A DNA stretch of 64,000 nt from Flavobacterium sp. DG2-3 (GTDB lineage: Bacteria > Bacteroidota > Bacteroidia > Flavobacteriales > Flavobacteriaceae). The position numbers and the translations under genes were made by a program. The stretch is from NCBI RefSeq assembly GCF_030730925.1, contig NZ_JAVAMB010000003.1:124001-188000 (forward strand), in the 5' to 3' direction. This document shows positions 18,852 through 28,055 of this stretch, one piece after another; position 1 is the stretch's first letter, and each line of letters begins with the position of its first letter. Under the pieces are notes generated by a model that did not search any database, was not told the origin of the DNA, and saw only the letters and a list, made by a program, of their open reading frames with translations.

Positions 18852-21353
18852 ATGAACAAATTAACTCTACTTCTCTTATATATTGTATTTGCATTTGCGA
18901 ATGTTGTTACTGCACAAACTAAAGTGAGTGGAGTTGTTTTGGACAAAACAAATCAGCCGATACCTTTTGCTAATGTGGTATTTAAAGGTACAAACATTGG
19001 AATTGTATCTAATGAAGATGGCCGTTTTTATCTAGAGTCTCCCAATACTTATAAAACTTTGATTGTAAGTTCTGCAGGATTTTCAGATAAAGAAGTCACT
19101 TTGGAAAAAGCAGTTAACTACGATTTTAAAATAGTTTTAGGCGAAGCCGAAGCTTTAAATGAAGTCGTAATTTATACAGGTAAAACTTCGAAGAAGAACA
19201 ATCCCGCATTGGATATCTTGAGGAAAATCTGGGCAAGAAAACGTAAAAACGGACTGTACCAGTTCAATCAATATCAAATGCAGAAGTACGAAAAAGTCGA
19301 GTTTGATATGAACACGATTGATAGTGCTTTTATGAAAAACAAACTTTTTAAAGGAATGGAGTTTGTCTTTAATCATGTTGATACTTCTGATGTTACGGGA
19401 AAAACCTATCTTCCAATTTTCATTAACGAATCCGTTTATGATGTTTATGGAGACAATAGATTGAAGAAAGTAAAAGAAAATTTAACAGGGAATAAAATGT
19501 CTGGTTTTAACGGAAATCAGCAGATTTTATCTTTCGTTAAAGATCTTTATTCTGACTACAACATTTACGATAACCACCTTAAATTTTTTGATAAAAGTTT
19601 TACAAGTCCGCTGTCTAAAACGGGAATTGATGTCTACAATTATGTATTAAAAGACAGTGCTTTTATTGACAAAAAATGGTGTTATAATATTGTTTTCTAT
19701 CCAAGACGTAAAAATGAATTAACTTTTAAAGGAGATTTTTGGGTTAATGATACCACTTTTGCGATCAAGAAAATTAATATGGGCGTTACCAAAAGTGCCA
19801 ATATTAACTGGGTAAAAGATATTTATATCGAACAAGAATTTGAAGTTGAAAACGATTCTGTTTTCCTTTTGACACGTGATTACATGATGTCTGATTTTGC
19901 TTTAAATAAAAAAGAAAAATCAAAAGGAGTTTACGGAAAACGAACGACTTTGTATCGTGGACATAAATTCAATATTCAGAAACCAGAGAAGTTTTATAAG
20001 GAAGAAGTCAATTTTATTGATAACGCCGTTTATGAACGACCGCCGGAATTTTGGGAAGAAAATCGTTTTGAAAAATTAAATAAAGACGAAGCGGGTATTT
20101 ATAAAATGCTCGATACTTTGCAGACTGTCAAGCGATTTAAGCAGCTGTACAATCTCGTCTCTATTTTGGGAAGCGGTTATATTGAGTTTAAAAATTTCGA
20201 TTATGGCCCAATCTTCTCTACTTTTGGGTACAATGAAGTAGAAGGCTTGCGTTTAAGAGTTGGAGGAAGAACCTATTTTGGACCAAATGATCCGTGGCGT
20301 ATTCAGGCTTATACGGCTTACGGTTTTGATGACAATAAGTTCAAATATGGAGTTTCTGGAAAATGGATGGTTGATAAGAAAAACCGACTTATTATTTCTG
20401 GAGGAAATAGGCGCGATATTGAGCAGATCGGTGCGAGTTTAACCACAACAAATGACGTTTTAGGACGAAGTTTTGCTTCATCAGCTTTATTTACCACAGG
20501 AAGTAACGGAAAGCTGACGAATATTAATTTGAGCAATGTTTCTATCGAAATGGAAGCAAAGAAGAATTTTATTGTTCAGGCAGGATTCTCCTATCGAACT
20601 TTAGAATCGGCATCAAAAACGTTTAGTTTAGATTATTATACTACTTTACCAACCGCTGCAAATCCTGCAGGAACGGTACAAAGTATGGTGAGACAGGCAG
20701 AAGCCAATATTCAGTTTGAGTTTATGCCAAACCGCAAAACAATTGGTTATGGTGTTGAGAGAGATTTAGTTGACAGCCCATTTAGTCATTTCTTTGTGAA
20801 TTTTAGTTACGGATTAAAAGGAGTTTTTGACAGCGATTTTGCGTACGAAAAAATTCAGGTTTTCTACAGACAGCCAATTATCATTGGACCTTTAGGAAGA
20901 AGTAATATTACAGTTGAAACAGGAAAAACTTTTGGAACAATTCCGTTAGGTTTAATGAGTGTAATTCCGGGTAACCAGACTTATTTTACGATTGAGAATA
21001 CATTCAGTAACTTGAATTTCTACGAATTCGTTACAGATCAATATACAACTCTACAATGGAATCATGATTTTGGAGGAAGGCTATTCGCGAGAATTCCATT
21101 TATGAGAAAACTAAACTGGAGAGAATTTATTGGGGTAAGAGCAGTACACGGAACTATTTCTGATGCTAATCGCGCTATCAATGCTTCTGGATTGCCATAC
21201 AATGCGCCAGAAAAAGTATATTGGGAATACAATGCAGGAATTGGGAATATCTTCAAAGTATTCCGTCTAGATTTCTCATGGAGAGGAAATTATTTAGATA
21301 TGCCAGACGCACATAAATTTGCAATAAAAGGATCTTTTGGGTTTTACTTTTAA
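18852..21353 (+). CDS. DUF5686 outer-membrane protein with carboxypeptidase-regulatory-like domain
   Basis: Exported protein of 833 residues. A signal peptide (MNKLTLLLLYIVFAFANVVTA) precedes a CarboxypepD_reg-like beta domain (about 23-105: VSGVVLDKTNQPIPFANV), then the long DUF5686 region rich in aromatic beta strands and ending as an outer-membrane barrel would (FAIKGSFGFYF). Common in Bacteroidota, function unknown. It is 70 bases downstream of pdhB but probably separate; a terminator follows. Confidence 0.87.
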   Translation: MNKLTLLLLYIVFAFANVVTAQTKVSGVVLDKTNQPIPFANVVFKGTNIGIVSNEDGRFYLESPNTYKTLIVSSAGFSDKEVTLEKAVNYDFKIVLGEAEALNEVVIYTGKTSKKNNPALDILRKIWARKRKNGLYQFNQYQMQKYEKVEFDMNTIDSAFMKNKLFKGMEFVFNHVDTSDVTGKTYLPIFINESVYDVYGDNRLKKVKENLTGNKMSGFNGNQQILSFVKDLYSDYNIYDNHLKFFDKSFTSPLSKTGIDVYNYVLKDSAFIDKKWCYNIVFYPRRKNELTFKGDFWVNDTTFAIKKINMGVTKSANINWVKDIYIEQEFEVENDSVFLLTRDYMMSDFALNKKEKSKGVYGKRTTLYRGHKFNIQKPEKFYKEEVNFIDNAVYERPPEFWEENRFEKLNKDEAGIYKMLDTLQTVKRFKQLYNLVSILGSGYIEFKNFDYGPIFSTFGYNEVEGLRLRVGGRTYFGPNDPWRIQAYTAYGFDDNKFKYGVSGKWMVDKKNRLIISGGNRRDIEQIGASLTTTNDVLGRSFASSALFTTGSNGKLTNINLSNVSIEMEAKKNFIVQAGFSYRTLESASKTFSLDYYTTLPTAANPAGTVQSMVRQAEANIQFEFMPNRKTIGYGVERDLVDSPFSHFFVNFSYGLKGVFDSDFAYEKIQVFYRQPIIIGPLGRSNITVETGKTFGTIPLGLMSVIPGNQTYFTIENTFSNLNFYEFVTDQYTTLQWNHDFGGRLFARIPFMRKLNWREFIGVRAVHGTISDANRAINASGLPYNAPEKVYWEYNAGIGNIFKVFRLDFSWRGNYLDMPDAHKFAIKGSFGFYF

Positions 21354-21590
21354 GTTGCAAAGAGACAAAGTTACAAAGTCGCAAAGGTTTTTCTTTGCGA
21401 CTTTTTTTGTGATTTGTTTCACGCAGATTTATAAGGATTTAAGCTGATTCGTGCAGATCTTATTTTTAGAATATAAAAAAATAAATCTGCTTCATCTGCT
21501 AGATCTGCGTGAAACAAAAAAACTTTGCGACTTAGCGTCTTTGCGAGATTCTTTTTTTATCTAATTTTGGAATAAACTTAAAACACAATC
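21354..21590. repeat. Terminator plus inverted-repeat element
   Basis: First an intrinsic terminator with arms AAAGTCGCAAAG (21375) and CTTTGCGACTTT (21393). Then a roughly 100-base inverted-repeat element whose ends read GTTTCACGCAGAT (about 21416) and ATCTGCGTGAAAC (about 21502), with related internal arms. Outside it, ttgcgactt-type sequence recurs. This looks like a dispersed REP/MITE-like element rather than a gene. Confidence 0.65.
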
Positions 21591-22190
21591 ATGCAGGAAG
21601 CCATTGATTTTCTATCCTCTAAAAATCCAATATTTCTAGAAATCATAGAAAAATATGGATTGCCTCCAGTTCCAAGACGCCCGCCTGGTTTTGAAACTTT
21701 GGTTTTGCTGATACTAGAACAGCAAGTCTCTATAGATTCGGCGAAAGCCACATTTTTAAAAATTAAGGCTTATAAAGATTGTACGCAAGAAAACATGGCA
21801 GCTTTATCTGATGAAGAATTCAGAAGTTTAGGAGTAAGCCGTCAGAAAACGAAATATATTAAAATTTTAGCGGAAGCGGTTTTAAACAAAGAATTAGATA
21901 TTGAAAGTTTAGCTTCAAAATCGGCAAAGCAAGTTCGCGAAGAACTAATTAAATTAAAAGGCATAGGAAACTGGACGATTGATATTTATTTGATGTTCTG
22001 TCTGGAAGAGCCCGATTTGATTCCGCTAGGAGACATTGCCGTAATCAATACCATCAAAGAATTATTGAATATTCACGACAAACAGGAAATGGAAATTCAT
22101 GCTGAACAATGGAGTCCTTACCGTTCTTACGCAACCTATTTGCTGTGGCATTATTACTTAAAGAAAAGAAATAGAAAAATCACCTATTAA
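21591..22190 (+). CDS. HhH-GPD DNA glycosylase (AlkA-like 3-methyladenine glycosylase)
   Basis: Base-excision repair glycosylase. 199 residues, shorter than E. coli AlkA because the N-terminal beta domain is absent. The helix-hairpin-helix is LKGIGNWTIDIY and the catalytic aspartate lies in PLGDIAV. An upstream LVLLILEQQVSIDSA segment matches the family. The single-domain form is widespread. Alkylated purines are the expected substrate by family. Confidence 0.85.
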   Translation: MQEAIDFLSSKNPIFLEIIEKYGLPPVPRRPPGFETLVLLILEQQVSIDSAKATFLKIKAYKDCTQENMAALSDEEFRSLGVSRQKTKYIKILAEAVLNKELDIESLASKSAKQVREELIKLKGIGNWTIDIYLMFCLEEPDLIPLGDIAVINTIKELLNIHDKQEMEIHAEQWSPYRSYATYLLWHYYLKKRNRKITY

Positions 22191-22238
22191 ATGCTTGTTT
22201 TTTAAACGATAATGAAGATAATTTAACCTTGTTTTTTA

Positions 22239-22268
22239 TTGTAAAACTAGATTCTTTAGTTATTTTTG
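22239..22268 (+). promoter_or_regulatory. ppa promoter
   Basis: TTG at 22239-22241 and TATTTTTG at 22261-22268, 19 bases apart: a full match to the Bacteroidota sigma-ABfr form, 34 bases before the ppa ATG. Confidence 0.75.
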
Positions 22269-22301
22269 CAACCGAAATTATAGAAACATTAAAAAACAAA
22301 A

Positions 22302-22832
22302 ATGACCGCAGACAAATTAACGACTTTCGATGTATTGATCGAAATACCAAGAGGAAGCAGAAATAAATACGAGTACGATTTTGAAATTAAAAGAATGCGT
22401 TTCGACAGAATGTTATTCTCTTCAATGATGTACCCAGCAGATTACGGATTTATTCCAGAAACTTTAGCTTTAGACGGTGATCCTCTTGACGTATTAGTTT
22501 TAGTAAACGAGCCAACTTTCCCTGGATGTGTTATGGAAGTTAAGCCAATCGGTGTATTCCACATGGCAGATGATAAAGGGCCAGACGAAAAAATTATTTG
22601 TGTACCAGTTTCAGATCCAATCTGGAATTCATTAAACGATCTTTCTGACATGAACCCACACTTAGTAAAAGAAATCGAGCATTTCTTCCAAGTGTACAAA
22701 GATCTTGAAAACAAAAAAGTAGATGTTGAAGGATGGGGAGACGTAAAAGAAGCTTACGATATTATCGCTGAGTGTACAAAACGTTTTGATGACATTGAAA
22801 ATAAACCGGAAGGATTATTTAGTATTAAATAA
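22302..22832 (+). CDS. ppa: Inorganic pyrophosphatase (soluble, family I)
   Basis: Hydrolyses pyrophosphate released by biosynthesis. 176 residues with the family I signature DGDPLDVLVL and the core YPADYGFIPETLALDGDPLD. It lies directly upstream of a membrane pyrophosphatase, giving the cell two ways of spending PPi in one locus. It has a well-formed promoter and is followed by an intrinsic terminator. Confidence 0.97.
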   Translation: MTADKLTTFDVLIEIPRGSRNKYEYDFEIKRMRFDRMLFSSMMYPADYGFIPETLALDGDPLDVLVLVNEPTFPGCVMEVKPIGVFHMADDKGPDEKIICVPVSDPIWNSLNDLSDMNPHLVKEIEHFFQVYKDLENKKVDVEGWGDVKEAYDIIAECTKRFDDIENKPEGLFSIK

Positions 22833-22858
22833 TTTTAACCGCATTCTAATATAAAAAA

Positions 22859-22890
22859 AGCAATACTGCCGTCAGGAGTATTGCTTTTTT
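22859..22890 (+). terminator. ppa terminator
   Basis: Hairpin AAAGCAATACT / AGTATTGCTTT followed by a T run, 27 bases after the ppa stop. Confidence 0.88.
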
Positions 22891-22945
22891 GTTTAAATTC
22901 GTTTTAGTTAGATTGTTGACTATTAACCAAAACCATTAATATATT

Positions 22946-25495
22946 ATGAATGCATTTATGATTTACCTGCCAATTGTAATGGCAGTTTTGGGATTACTTT
23001 TCATGGGAATAAAAAGGAGTTGGGTTTTAAAACAAGATGCCGGAGACGGTAAGATGAAAGAGATTTCAGATTACATTTACGAAGGAGCCTTAGCCTTTCT
23101 AAAAGCCGAATATAAGTTATTAACCATCTTCGTAATTATAGCCAGTTTAGCTTTGGCAGGAATTACATTTATTCCAGGAGTAAAAACACATTTATTAATC
23201 GTAATTGCCTTTATTTTTGGGGCGTTATTTTCGGCCTATGCTGGAAATATCGGAATGAAAATAGCAACCAAAACAAACGTTAGAACTACTCAAGCCGCAC
23301 GTACAAGCCTTCCTCAGGCATTAAAAGTTTCTTTTGGCGGTGGGACCGTAATGGGACTTGGAGTTGCAGGTTTAGCCGTTTTAGGATTAACTTCTTTCTT
23401 TATCATATTCTTTCATCTTTTTTCTGGCGGAGTTTGGAAAGATACCGATACAATGACGGTAGTTTTAGAAACTCTAGCCGGATTTTCTCTAGGAGCAGAA
23501 TCTATTGCTTTGTTTGCACGTGTAGGAGGCGGAATTTACACCAAAGCTGCAGACGTTGGTGCCGATTTAGTAGGTAAAGTAGAAGCAGGAATTCCAGAAG
23601 ATGATCCTCGTAATCCAGCAACTATTGCAGATAACGTAGGAGATAACGTGGGGGACGTGGCAGGTATGGGAGCCGATTTATTCGGGTCTTATGTGGCAAC
23701 TGTTTTAGCCGCTATGGTTCTTGGAAACTATGTGATAAAAGATATGGGCGGAAGTATCAATGATGCTTTCGGCGGAATTGGGCCAATTTTACTTCCAATG
23801 GCAATTGCAGGTTTCGGAATTCTATTTTCAATTATCGGAACAACATTAGTAAAAATTACAGATGATAATGCAAAAGAAGCACAAGTACAAAAAGCATTAA
23901 ATATAGGAAACTGGGTTTCTATTGTTTTAACAGCTGTGGCTTGTTTTTTCTTAGTTCAGTATATGCTGCCAGAAACCATGCAGATGACTTTCTTTGGAGA
24001 AGGATCTAAAGCCATTTCATCAATGCGTGTTTTCTATGCTACTTTAGTCGGATTAGTAGTGGGTGGAGCCATTTCATCAGTAACAGAATATTATACAGGA
24101 TTGGGAACAAAACCAGTTTTGGCAATCGTTCAAAAATCATCTACAGGTGCGGGAACAAACGTAATTGCAGGTTTGGCGACAGGAATGATTTCTACGTTTC
24201 CAACCGTTTTACTATTTGCAGTGGCGATTTGGATTTCTTATGCTTTAGCAGGATTTTACGGAGTAGCATTAGCCGCTTCTGCAATGATGGCTACAACCGC
24301 TATGCAATTGGCAATCGATGCTTTTGGACCAATCTCTGACAACGCTGGAGGAATCGCAGAAATGAGCGAATTGCCAAAAGAAGTTCGTACAAGAACCGAT
24401 ATTTTAGACTCAGTAGGAAATACAACTGCTGCAACTGGAAAAGGATTTGCAATTGCTTCTGCAGCTTTAACTTCATTAGCATTATTTGCAGCCTATGTAA
24501 CCTTTACAGGAATTGACGGAATCAATATTTTTAAAGCGCCAGTTTTAGCCATGTTATTTGTCGGCGGAATGATTCCAGTGGTTTTCTCTGCTTTGGCAAT
24601 GAATTCTGTTGGAAAAGCCGCAATGGATATGGTATACGAAGTTCGCCGTCAGTTTAAAGAAATTTCTGGAATTATGGAGGGAACTGCAAAACCAGAATAC
24701 GGAAAATGTGTGGAGATTTCTACAAAAGCCGCTTTACGCGAAATGATGCTTCCAGGAGTGCTGACAATTGGTTTCCCGATTTTAATTGTTCTTTTAGGAA
24801 AGTTAGTTTACACGCACAACAATCAGTTAATTGCTGAAATGTTAGGAGGCTATATGGCTGGAGTTACCGTTTCTGGAGTGCTTTGGGCAGTTTTCCAGAA
24901 CAATGCTGGAGGTGCTTGGGATAATGCTAAAAAATCTTTTGAAGCTGGAGTTATGATCAACGGAGAAATGACATACAAAGGTTCTGATGCACATAAAGCA
25001 GCTGTAACTGGAGATACAGTTGGAGATCCGTTTAAAGATACTTCTGGGCCTTCAATGAATATTTTAATTAAATTGACTTGTTTGATTGGCTTGGTAATTG
25101 CGCCAATTTTGGGAGAAGGTCATGCACCTTCTGATATTGCTGCAAAAGCTTCTTGTTGTGCTAAAACAGAAATGCACAAAGATGGTTTCTCTAAATGCGG
25201 AGATATGTCTGGAATGACAAAAGAAGAATGTATTAAAATGTGTAAAGAAAAAGGCTGTTCTGAAGAAGAAACAGCAAAATGTCTGGCTCATTTTGATGCA
25301 ACTGGAAAATATCAAAAAACAGATTGTTTTGACACTTCAAAATACCAAAATAAGTCATCAGTAAAAGTTGAGGTTAAAAACATCAACGGAAAAACGACTG
25401 GAACGGTTACCAAAACTGAAAACGGTAAAACAACAACCGAAGTTTTTGAAGGAACTGAAGAAGAAGTTTTAGCAAAAGTCGAAGCTGCGAAATAA
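22946..25495 (+). CDS. hppA: Membrane-bound ion-pumping pyrophosphatase with cysteine-rich C-terminal extension
   Basis: Inner-membrane pump using PPi hydrolysis to move H+ or Na+. 849 residues with about 16 hydrophobic segments. Catalytic motifs: [19 protein letters not shown] and [18 protein letters not shown]. The cation-dependence motif reads [10 protein letters not shown]; an alanine there is the mark of K+-dependent enzymes. The C-terminus is odd: about 115 residues beyond the usual end carry eight cysteines (737, 738, 751, 762, 766, 771, 779, 794), then a Thr/Glu-rich tail. Whether H+ or Na+ is pumped cannot be settled by eye. Downstream of ppa. Confidence 0.95.
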   Translation: MNAFMIYLPIVMAVLGLLFMGIKRSWVLKQDAGDGKMKEISDYIYEGALAFLKAEYKLLTIFVIIASLALAGITFIPGVKTHLLIVIAFIFGALFSAYAGNIGMKIATKTNVRTTQAARTSLPQALKVSFGGGTVMGLGVAGLAVLGLTSFFIIFFHLFSGGVWKDTDTMTVVLETLAGFSLGAESIALFARVGGGIYTKAADVGADLVGKVEAGIPEDDPRNPATIADNVGDNVGDVAGMGADLFGSYVATVLAAMVLGNYVIKDMGGSINDAFGGIGPILLPMAIAGFGILFSIIGTTLVKITDDNAKEAQVQKALNIGNWVSIVLTAVACFFLVQYMLPETMQMTFFGEGSKAISSMRVFYATLVGLVVGGAISSVTEYYTGLGTKPVLAIVQKSSTGAGTNVIAGLATGMISTFPTVLLFAVAIWISYALAGFYGVALAASAMMATTAMQLAIDAFGPISDNAGGIAEMSELPKEVRTRTDILDSVGNTTAATGKGFAIASAALTSLALFAAYVTFTGIDGINIFKAPVLAMLFVGGMIPVVFSALAMNSVGKAAMDMVYEVRRQFKEISGIMEGTAKPEYGKCVEISTKAALREMMLPGVLTIGFPILIVLLGKLVYTHNNQLIAEMLGGYMAGVTVSGVLWAVFQNNAGGAWDNAKKSFEAGVMINGEMTYKGSDAHKAAVTGDTVGDPFKDTSGPSMNILIKLTCLIGLVIAPILGEGHAPSDIAAKASCCAKTEMHKDGFSKCGDMSGMTKEECIKMCKEKGCSEEETAKCLAHFDATGKYQKTDCFDTSKYQNKSSVKVEVKNINGKTTGTVTKTENGKTTTEVFEGTEEEVLAKVEAAK

Positions 25496-25509
25496 TTACA
25501 TCGAACAGA

Positions 25510-25541
25510 AACCTGACAGGTTTTTAAAACCTGTCAGGTTT
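25510..25541. repeat. Short palindrome (CCTGACAGG family)
   Basis: AACCTGACAGG...CCTGTCAGGTT inverted repeat. A related copy (AACCCGACAGG...CCTGTTGGGTT) is at 34043-34075. Both are in spaces after a gene, like the CCTGCAAGG palindromes. Confidence 0.75.
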
Positions 25542-25554
25542 AGAATTCAATAGA

Positions 25555-25583
25555 AAAAGCCTCTAAAATTTTTAGAGGCTTTT
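25555..25583. terminator. Bidirectional terminator between hppA and higA
   Basis: AAAGCCTCTAAAA / TTTTAGAGGCTTT with T runs in both directions, between convergent genes. Confidence 0.85.
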
Positions 25584-25585
25584 GT

Positions 25586-25954
25586 TTATTGCACTAATGC
25601 ATATTCTTTAATTAAAATCGAAGCAGGAATTTGAAGCTCTTTAGTCAAAACTCTAATCTGTTTTATAGTCAACGCTCTTTTTCTTTTGAATATTTCAGAT
25701 ACTCTTGAACGGCTATTTAATAAATTCCCCAAATCGGCATCAGTAAGACCTCTTTGCTCCATTACAAATTTAATTGCTTCAATAGGGTCAGGTTCAGGTA
25801 TTGGATAATGAATCTTTTCATATTTTTCGATAAGAGTGACCAAAATATCCAATTCATCTCCTTCATCCGTATTGGGTTTAGCATCAAATAAAGCATTTAC
25901 TCTTTCTAAAGCCCAGTCGTAATCTTTTTCAGTTTTTATAGGTTTTATTTCCAT
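25586..25954 (-). CDS. higA: HigA-type antitoxin, XRE helix-turn-helix
   Basis: 122 residues. The C-terminal half is an XRE helix-turn-helix (EQRGLTDADLGNLLNSRSRVSEIFKRKR) and the N-terminal half is acidic and helical, as in HigA antitoxins of the toxin-first type. It begins two bases after the HigB-like gene on the same strand. The expected role is to bind the toxin and repress the pair's promoter; an inverted repeat at 26271-26287 is a fitting operator. Confidence 0.9.
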   Translation of the reverse strand: MEIKPIKTEKDYDWALERVNALFDAKPNTDEGDELDILVTLIEKYEKIHYPIPEPDPIEAIKFVMEQRGLTDADLGNLLNSRSRVSEIFKRKRALTIKQIRVLTKELQIPASILIKEYALVQ

Positions 25955-25956
25955 TT

Positions 25957-26253
25957 CTATAAATTTTTTATGCCTTTTAAATCGTCATATTCGCTATGTG
26001 TTCCAACAAATAAAATATATACAATCTGAGTCTCATAATTTATTTTTACAATTAATCTGAAATGATTTCCACAGATATTAAAAACTACTTTATTGTTCCC
26101 AACAAAATCAGCTGAACCAAATATTAATCGAATTTCATTTGAATTTTGAAAGTTGTTTTTATCAAAAATCTGATACCATGATAATAATTGCTGTTTAGCA
26201 GAAGGAAAACGTTCCCAAAAATTTTGCAAAGTTCTTTTTGCGATAATTCTCAT
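25957..26253 (-). CDS. higB: HigB-type mRNA interferase toxin
   Basis: 98 residues, basic, with the HigB family pattern: MRIIAKRTLQNFWERFPSA start, VVFNICGNHFRLIVKINY core and the C-terminal VYILFVGTHSEYDDL. Members cleave mRNA on the ribosome. The toxin gene precedes the antitoxin gene, the usual higBA order. The pair is flanked by terminators on both sides, so it is a self-contained unit. Confidence 0.92.
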   Translation of the reverse strand: MRIIAKRTLQNFWERFPSAKQQLLSWYQIFDKNNFQNSNEIRLIFGSADFVGNNKVVFNICGNHFRLIVKINYETQIVYILFVGTHSEYDDLKGIKNL

Positions 26254-26255
26254 TA

Positions 26256-26287
26256 CAAATATAATTAATTTTTCCCAATACGGGAAA
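26256..26287 (-). promoter_or_regulatory. higBA promoter and operator
   Basis: A -7 element TATATTTG (minus strand, 26256-26263) lies 3 bases before the higB ATG. Next to it an inverted repeat TTTCCC-AATAC-GGGAAA (26271-26287) sits where a repressor would cover the promoter. Confidence 0.6.
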
Positions 26288-26343
26288 TATTACCTCAAAA
26301 ACAAAAGTAAGAAAAATATTAAAAAAAATTATATAATAAAAAC

Positions 26344-26378
26344 AAAAAAGCCTCTAAAATTATTTTTTAGAGGCTTTT
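26344..26378 (-). terminator. dNK terminator
   Basis: AAAAGCCTCTAAAA / TTTTAGAGGCTTTT hairpin with a minus-strand T run, 33 bases below the deoxynucleoside kinase stop; nearly the same sequence as the terminator at 25555. Confidence 0.8.
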
Positions 26379-26410
26379 ATATATTAGTGTAAATCTGTGA
26401 AATTAGTGTT

Positions 26411-27025
26411 CTAAAACAACCCGTTCAATTCAGCATCAATTCTATTAATAATGTCTCCTAAATCTTCGGGATTATCAACAAAATTAATGTTATCAACATC
26501 AATAATCAATAATTTTCCTTTTGTATAAGTCTGAATCCAAGCTTCATATCTTTCGTTCAAACGGCTTAAATAATCGATCGAAATAGAGTTTTCGTATTCG
26601 CGTCCGCGTTTATGAATTTGCCCCACTAAATTTGGGATTGAACTTCTTAAATAAATCAATAAATCAGGAGCTTTTACCAATGATTCCATTAATTCAAACA
26701 AAGACGTATAATTTTCAAAATCACGACTTGTCATTAAACCCATTGCATACAAGTTAGGAGCAAAAATATGCGCATCTTCGTAAATCGTTCTATCTTGAAT
26801 GATTTTTTTTCCGCTTTCGCGAATTTGCTGCACCTGGCGAAAACGACTGTTCAGGAAATAGATCTGAAGATTGAACGACCAGCGCTCCATCTGATGGTAA
26901 AAATCATCCAAATACGGATTATCAACTACATCTTCATAATGGGGTTCCCATTTGAAATGTTTGGCTAATAATTTGGTCAGAGTGGTTTTTCCTGCGCCTA
27001 TATTTCCTGCTATTGCTATGTGCAT
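26411..27025 (-). CDS. Deoxynucleoside kinase
   Basis: Salvage kinase phosphorylating deoxynucleosides. 204 residues with the P-loop GNIGAGKTTL, the DRTIYEDAHIFA motif (the DRS/ERS-type active-site segment) and a lid containing RGREYENSISIDYL. Specificity (dA, dG or dC) is not readable by eye. The start codon overlaps the upstream gene's stop (TAATG), so the two are translationally coupled. Confidence 0.93.
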   Translation of the reverse strand: MHIAIAGNIGAGKTTLTKLLAKHFKWEPHYEDVVDNPYLDDFYHQMERWSFNLQIYFLNSRFRQVQQIRESGKKIIQDRTIYEDAHIFAPNLYAMGLMTSRDFENYTSLFELMESLVKAPDLLIYLRSSIPNLVGQIHKRGREYENSISIDYLSRLNERYEAWIQTYTKGKLLIIDVDNINFVDNPEDLGDIINRIDAELNGLF

Positions 27026-27840
27026 TACGGTGTTACGATTTTATAATTTAATATATCTCTAGCTGTAAAAATAGATAAAATTTGGTCTTTGTAATCAAAA
27101 TTGTTAAAGGTTTTTTCTAAAACTTTAATTTCAGAAACCTTCTCAGTACCCGATTTATCAATCTCTGTAAGAAACAACAGATTAGCTTTACTAAAAATAT
27201 ATTTTGAACTGCTAATGATTTGAATTTTATCAAATTCTCCGACTTTTCCAAGCGAAGTAATTTTTCCAAAAATATCACAAGAATACCAGTAGTTTTTTTT
27301 ATCAATCCAATAGAAAGTATTAAAATCAGTTTGATAGTACTGAATGGGTTCTGTTAACGGAATCGAAACGGTTTTGTATTCATTTTTTAAATAATCAAAA
27401 AGACCAATCTGCTGATTTAAAGTGTTGTAAATCCATAATTGATTTTGGGTTGACATTCCGATTGCGCTAACGACTATTGGAGTTGCATTCTGAGAAAAAT
27501 TAATTTCGGTCATTTTGTTTAATTGATTGTCCAATAAAACAACGCTATTGAAGTCTTCATAAAACAATACAATTTTTAACGGATTCTGAAGATCGACTTT
27601 TGTAATTTTTCCTAAAGAAACATTCTTGTATTCGAAAATTTCTTTGCCTTTAATTTTACTAAAAACATTGTTGGTAATCTGATACGAATATCCAAAAGCA
27701 TCATATCCTAAAAATATATCAGAAGTATTTTTATACTGCGAAATTAAAGTAGAATTTACATTCAAATCCTGAGCTGGAAGTGCATGAAAAGTGCAGAAAA
27801 GAAATATAGAAAATAAAAATTTTTGCACAGTTTCAGACAT
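27025..27840 (-). CDS. Exported protein of unknown function, propeller-like repeats
   Basis: I do not recognise a family. 271 residues with a signal peptide (LFSIFLFCTFHALPAQ, cut after about residue 24), so periplasmic. The rest is beta-rich with recurring short units that read like blades of a small propeller (DAFGYSYQI, LWIYNTLNQQIGLFDYL, NTFYWIDKKNYWYSC, FDKIQIISSSKYIF). It shares one base with the deoxynucleoside kinase start and is probably cotranscribed; the link is likely historical rather than functional. Confidence 0.7.
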   Translation of the reverse strand: MSETVQKFLFSIFLFCTFHALPAQDLNVNSTLISQYKNTSDIFLGYDAFGYSYQITNNVFSKIKGKEIFEYKNVSLGKITKVDLQNPLKIVLFYEDFNSVVLLDNQLNKMTEINFSQNATPIVVSAIGMSTQNQLWIYNTLNQQIGLFDYLKNEYKTVSIPLTEPIQYYQTDFNTFYWIDKKNYWYSCDIFGKITSLGKVGEFDKIQIISSSKYIFSKANLLFLTEIDKSGTEKVSEIKVLEKTFNNFDYKDQILSIFTARDILNYKIVTP

Positions 27841-28004
27841 TAGAAAATTAATTTACAAGAGTACCAAATTACGAAAAACTCTCTTTAAAAAATCGAATTT
27901 AGAGCTTAAACCTTTTTTTAATCTAATAGTCTAAAAAATAAGCGGTTCTGTCTATACCTTGATGCCGTTAATATATTTAGTTTTTAAGATTTTAAAATAA
28001 ATAA

Positions 28005-28012
28005 TACATTTG
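28005..28012 (+). promoter_or_regulatory. Promoter -7 of the GLPGLI gene
   Basis: TACATTTG, a TAnnTTTG match 43 bases upstream of the ATG at 28056; no clear TTG upstream. Confidence 0.45.
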
Positions 28013-28055
28013 AATGTAAGTTTTATCGGATTTACTCACTTTTAAAGAAAATGAA

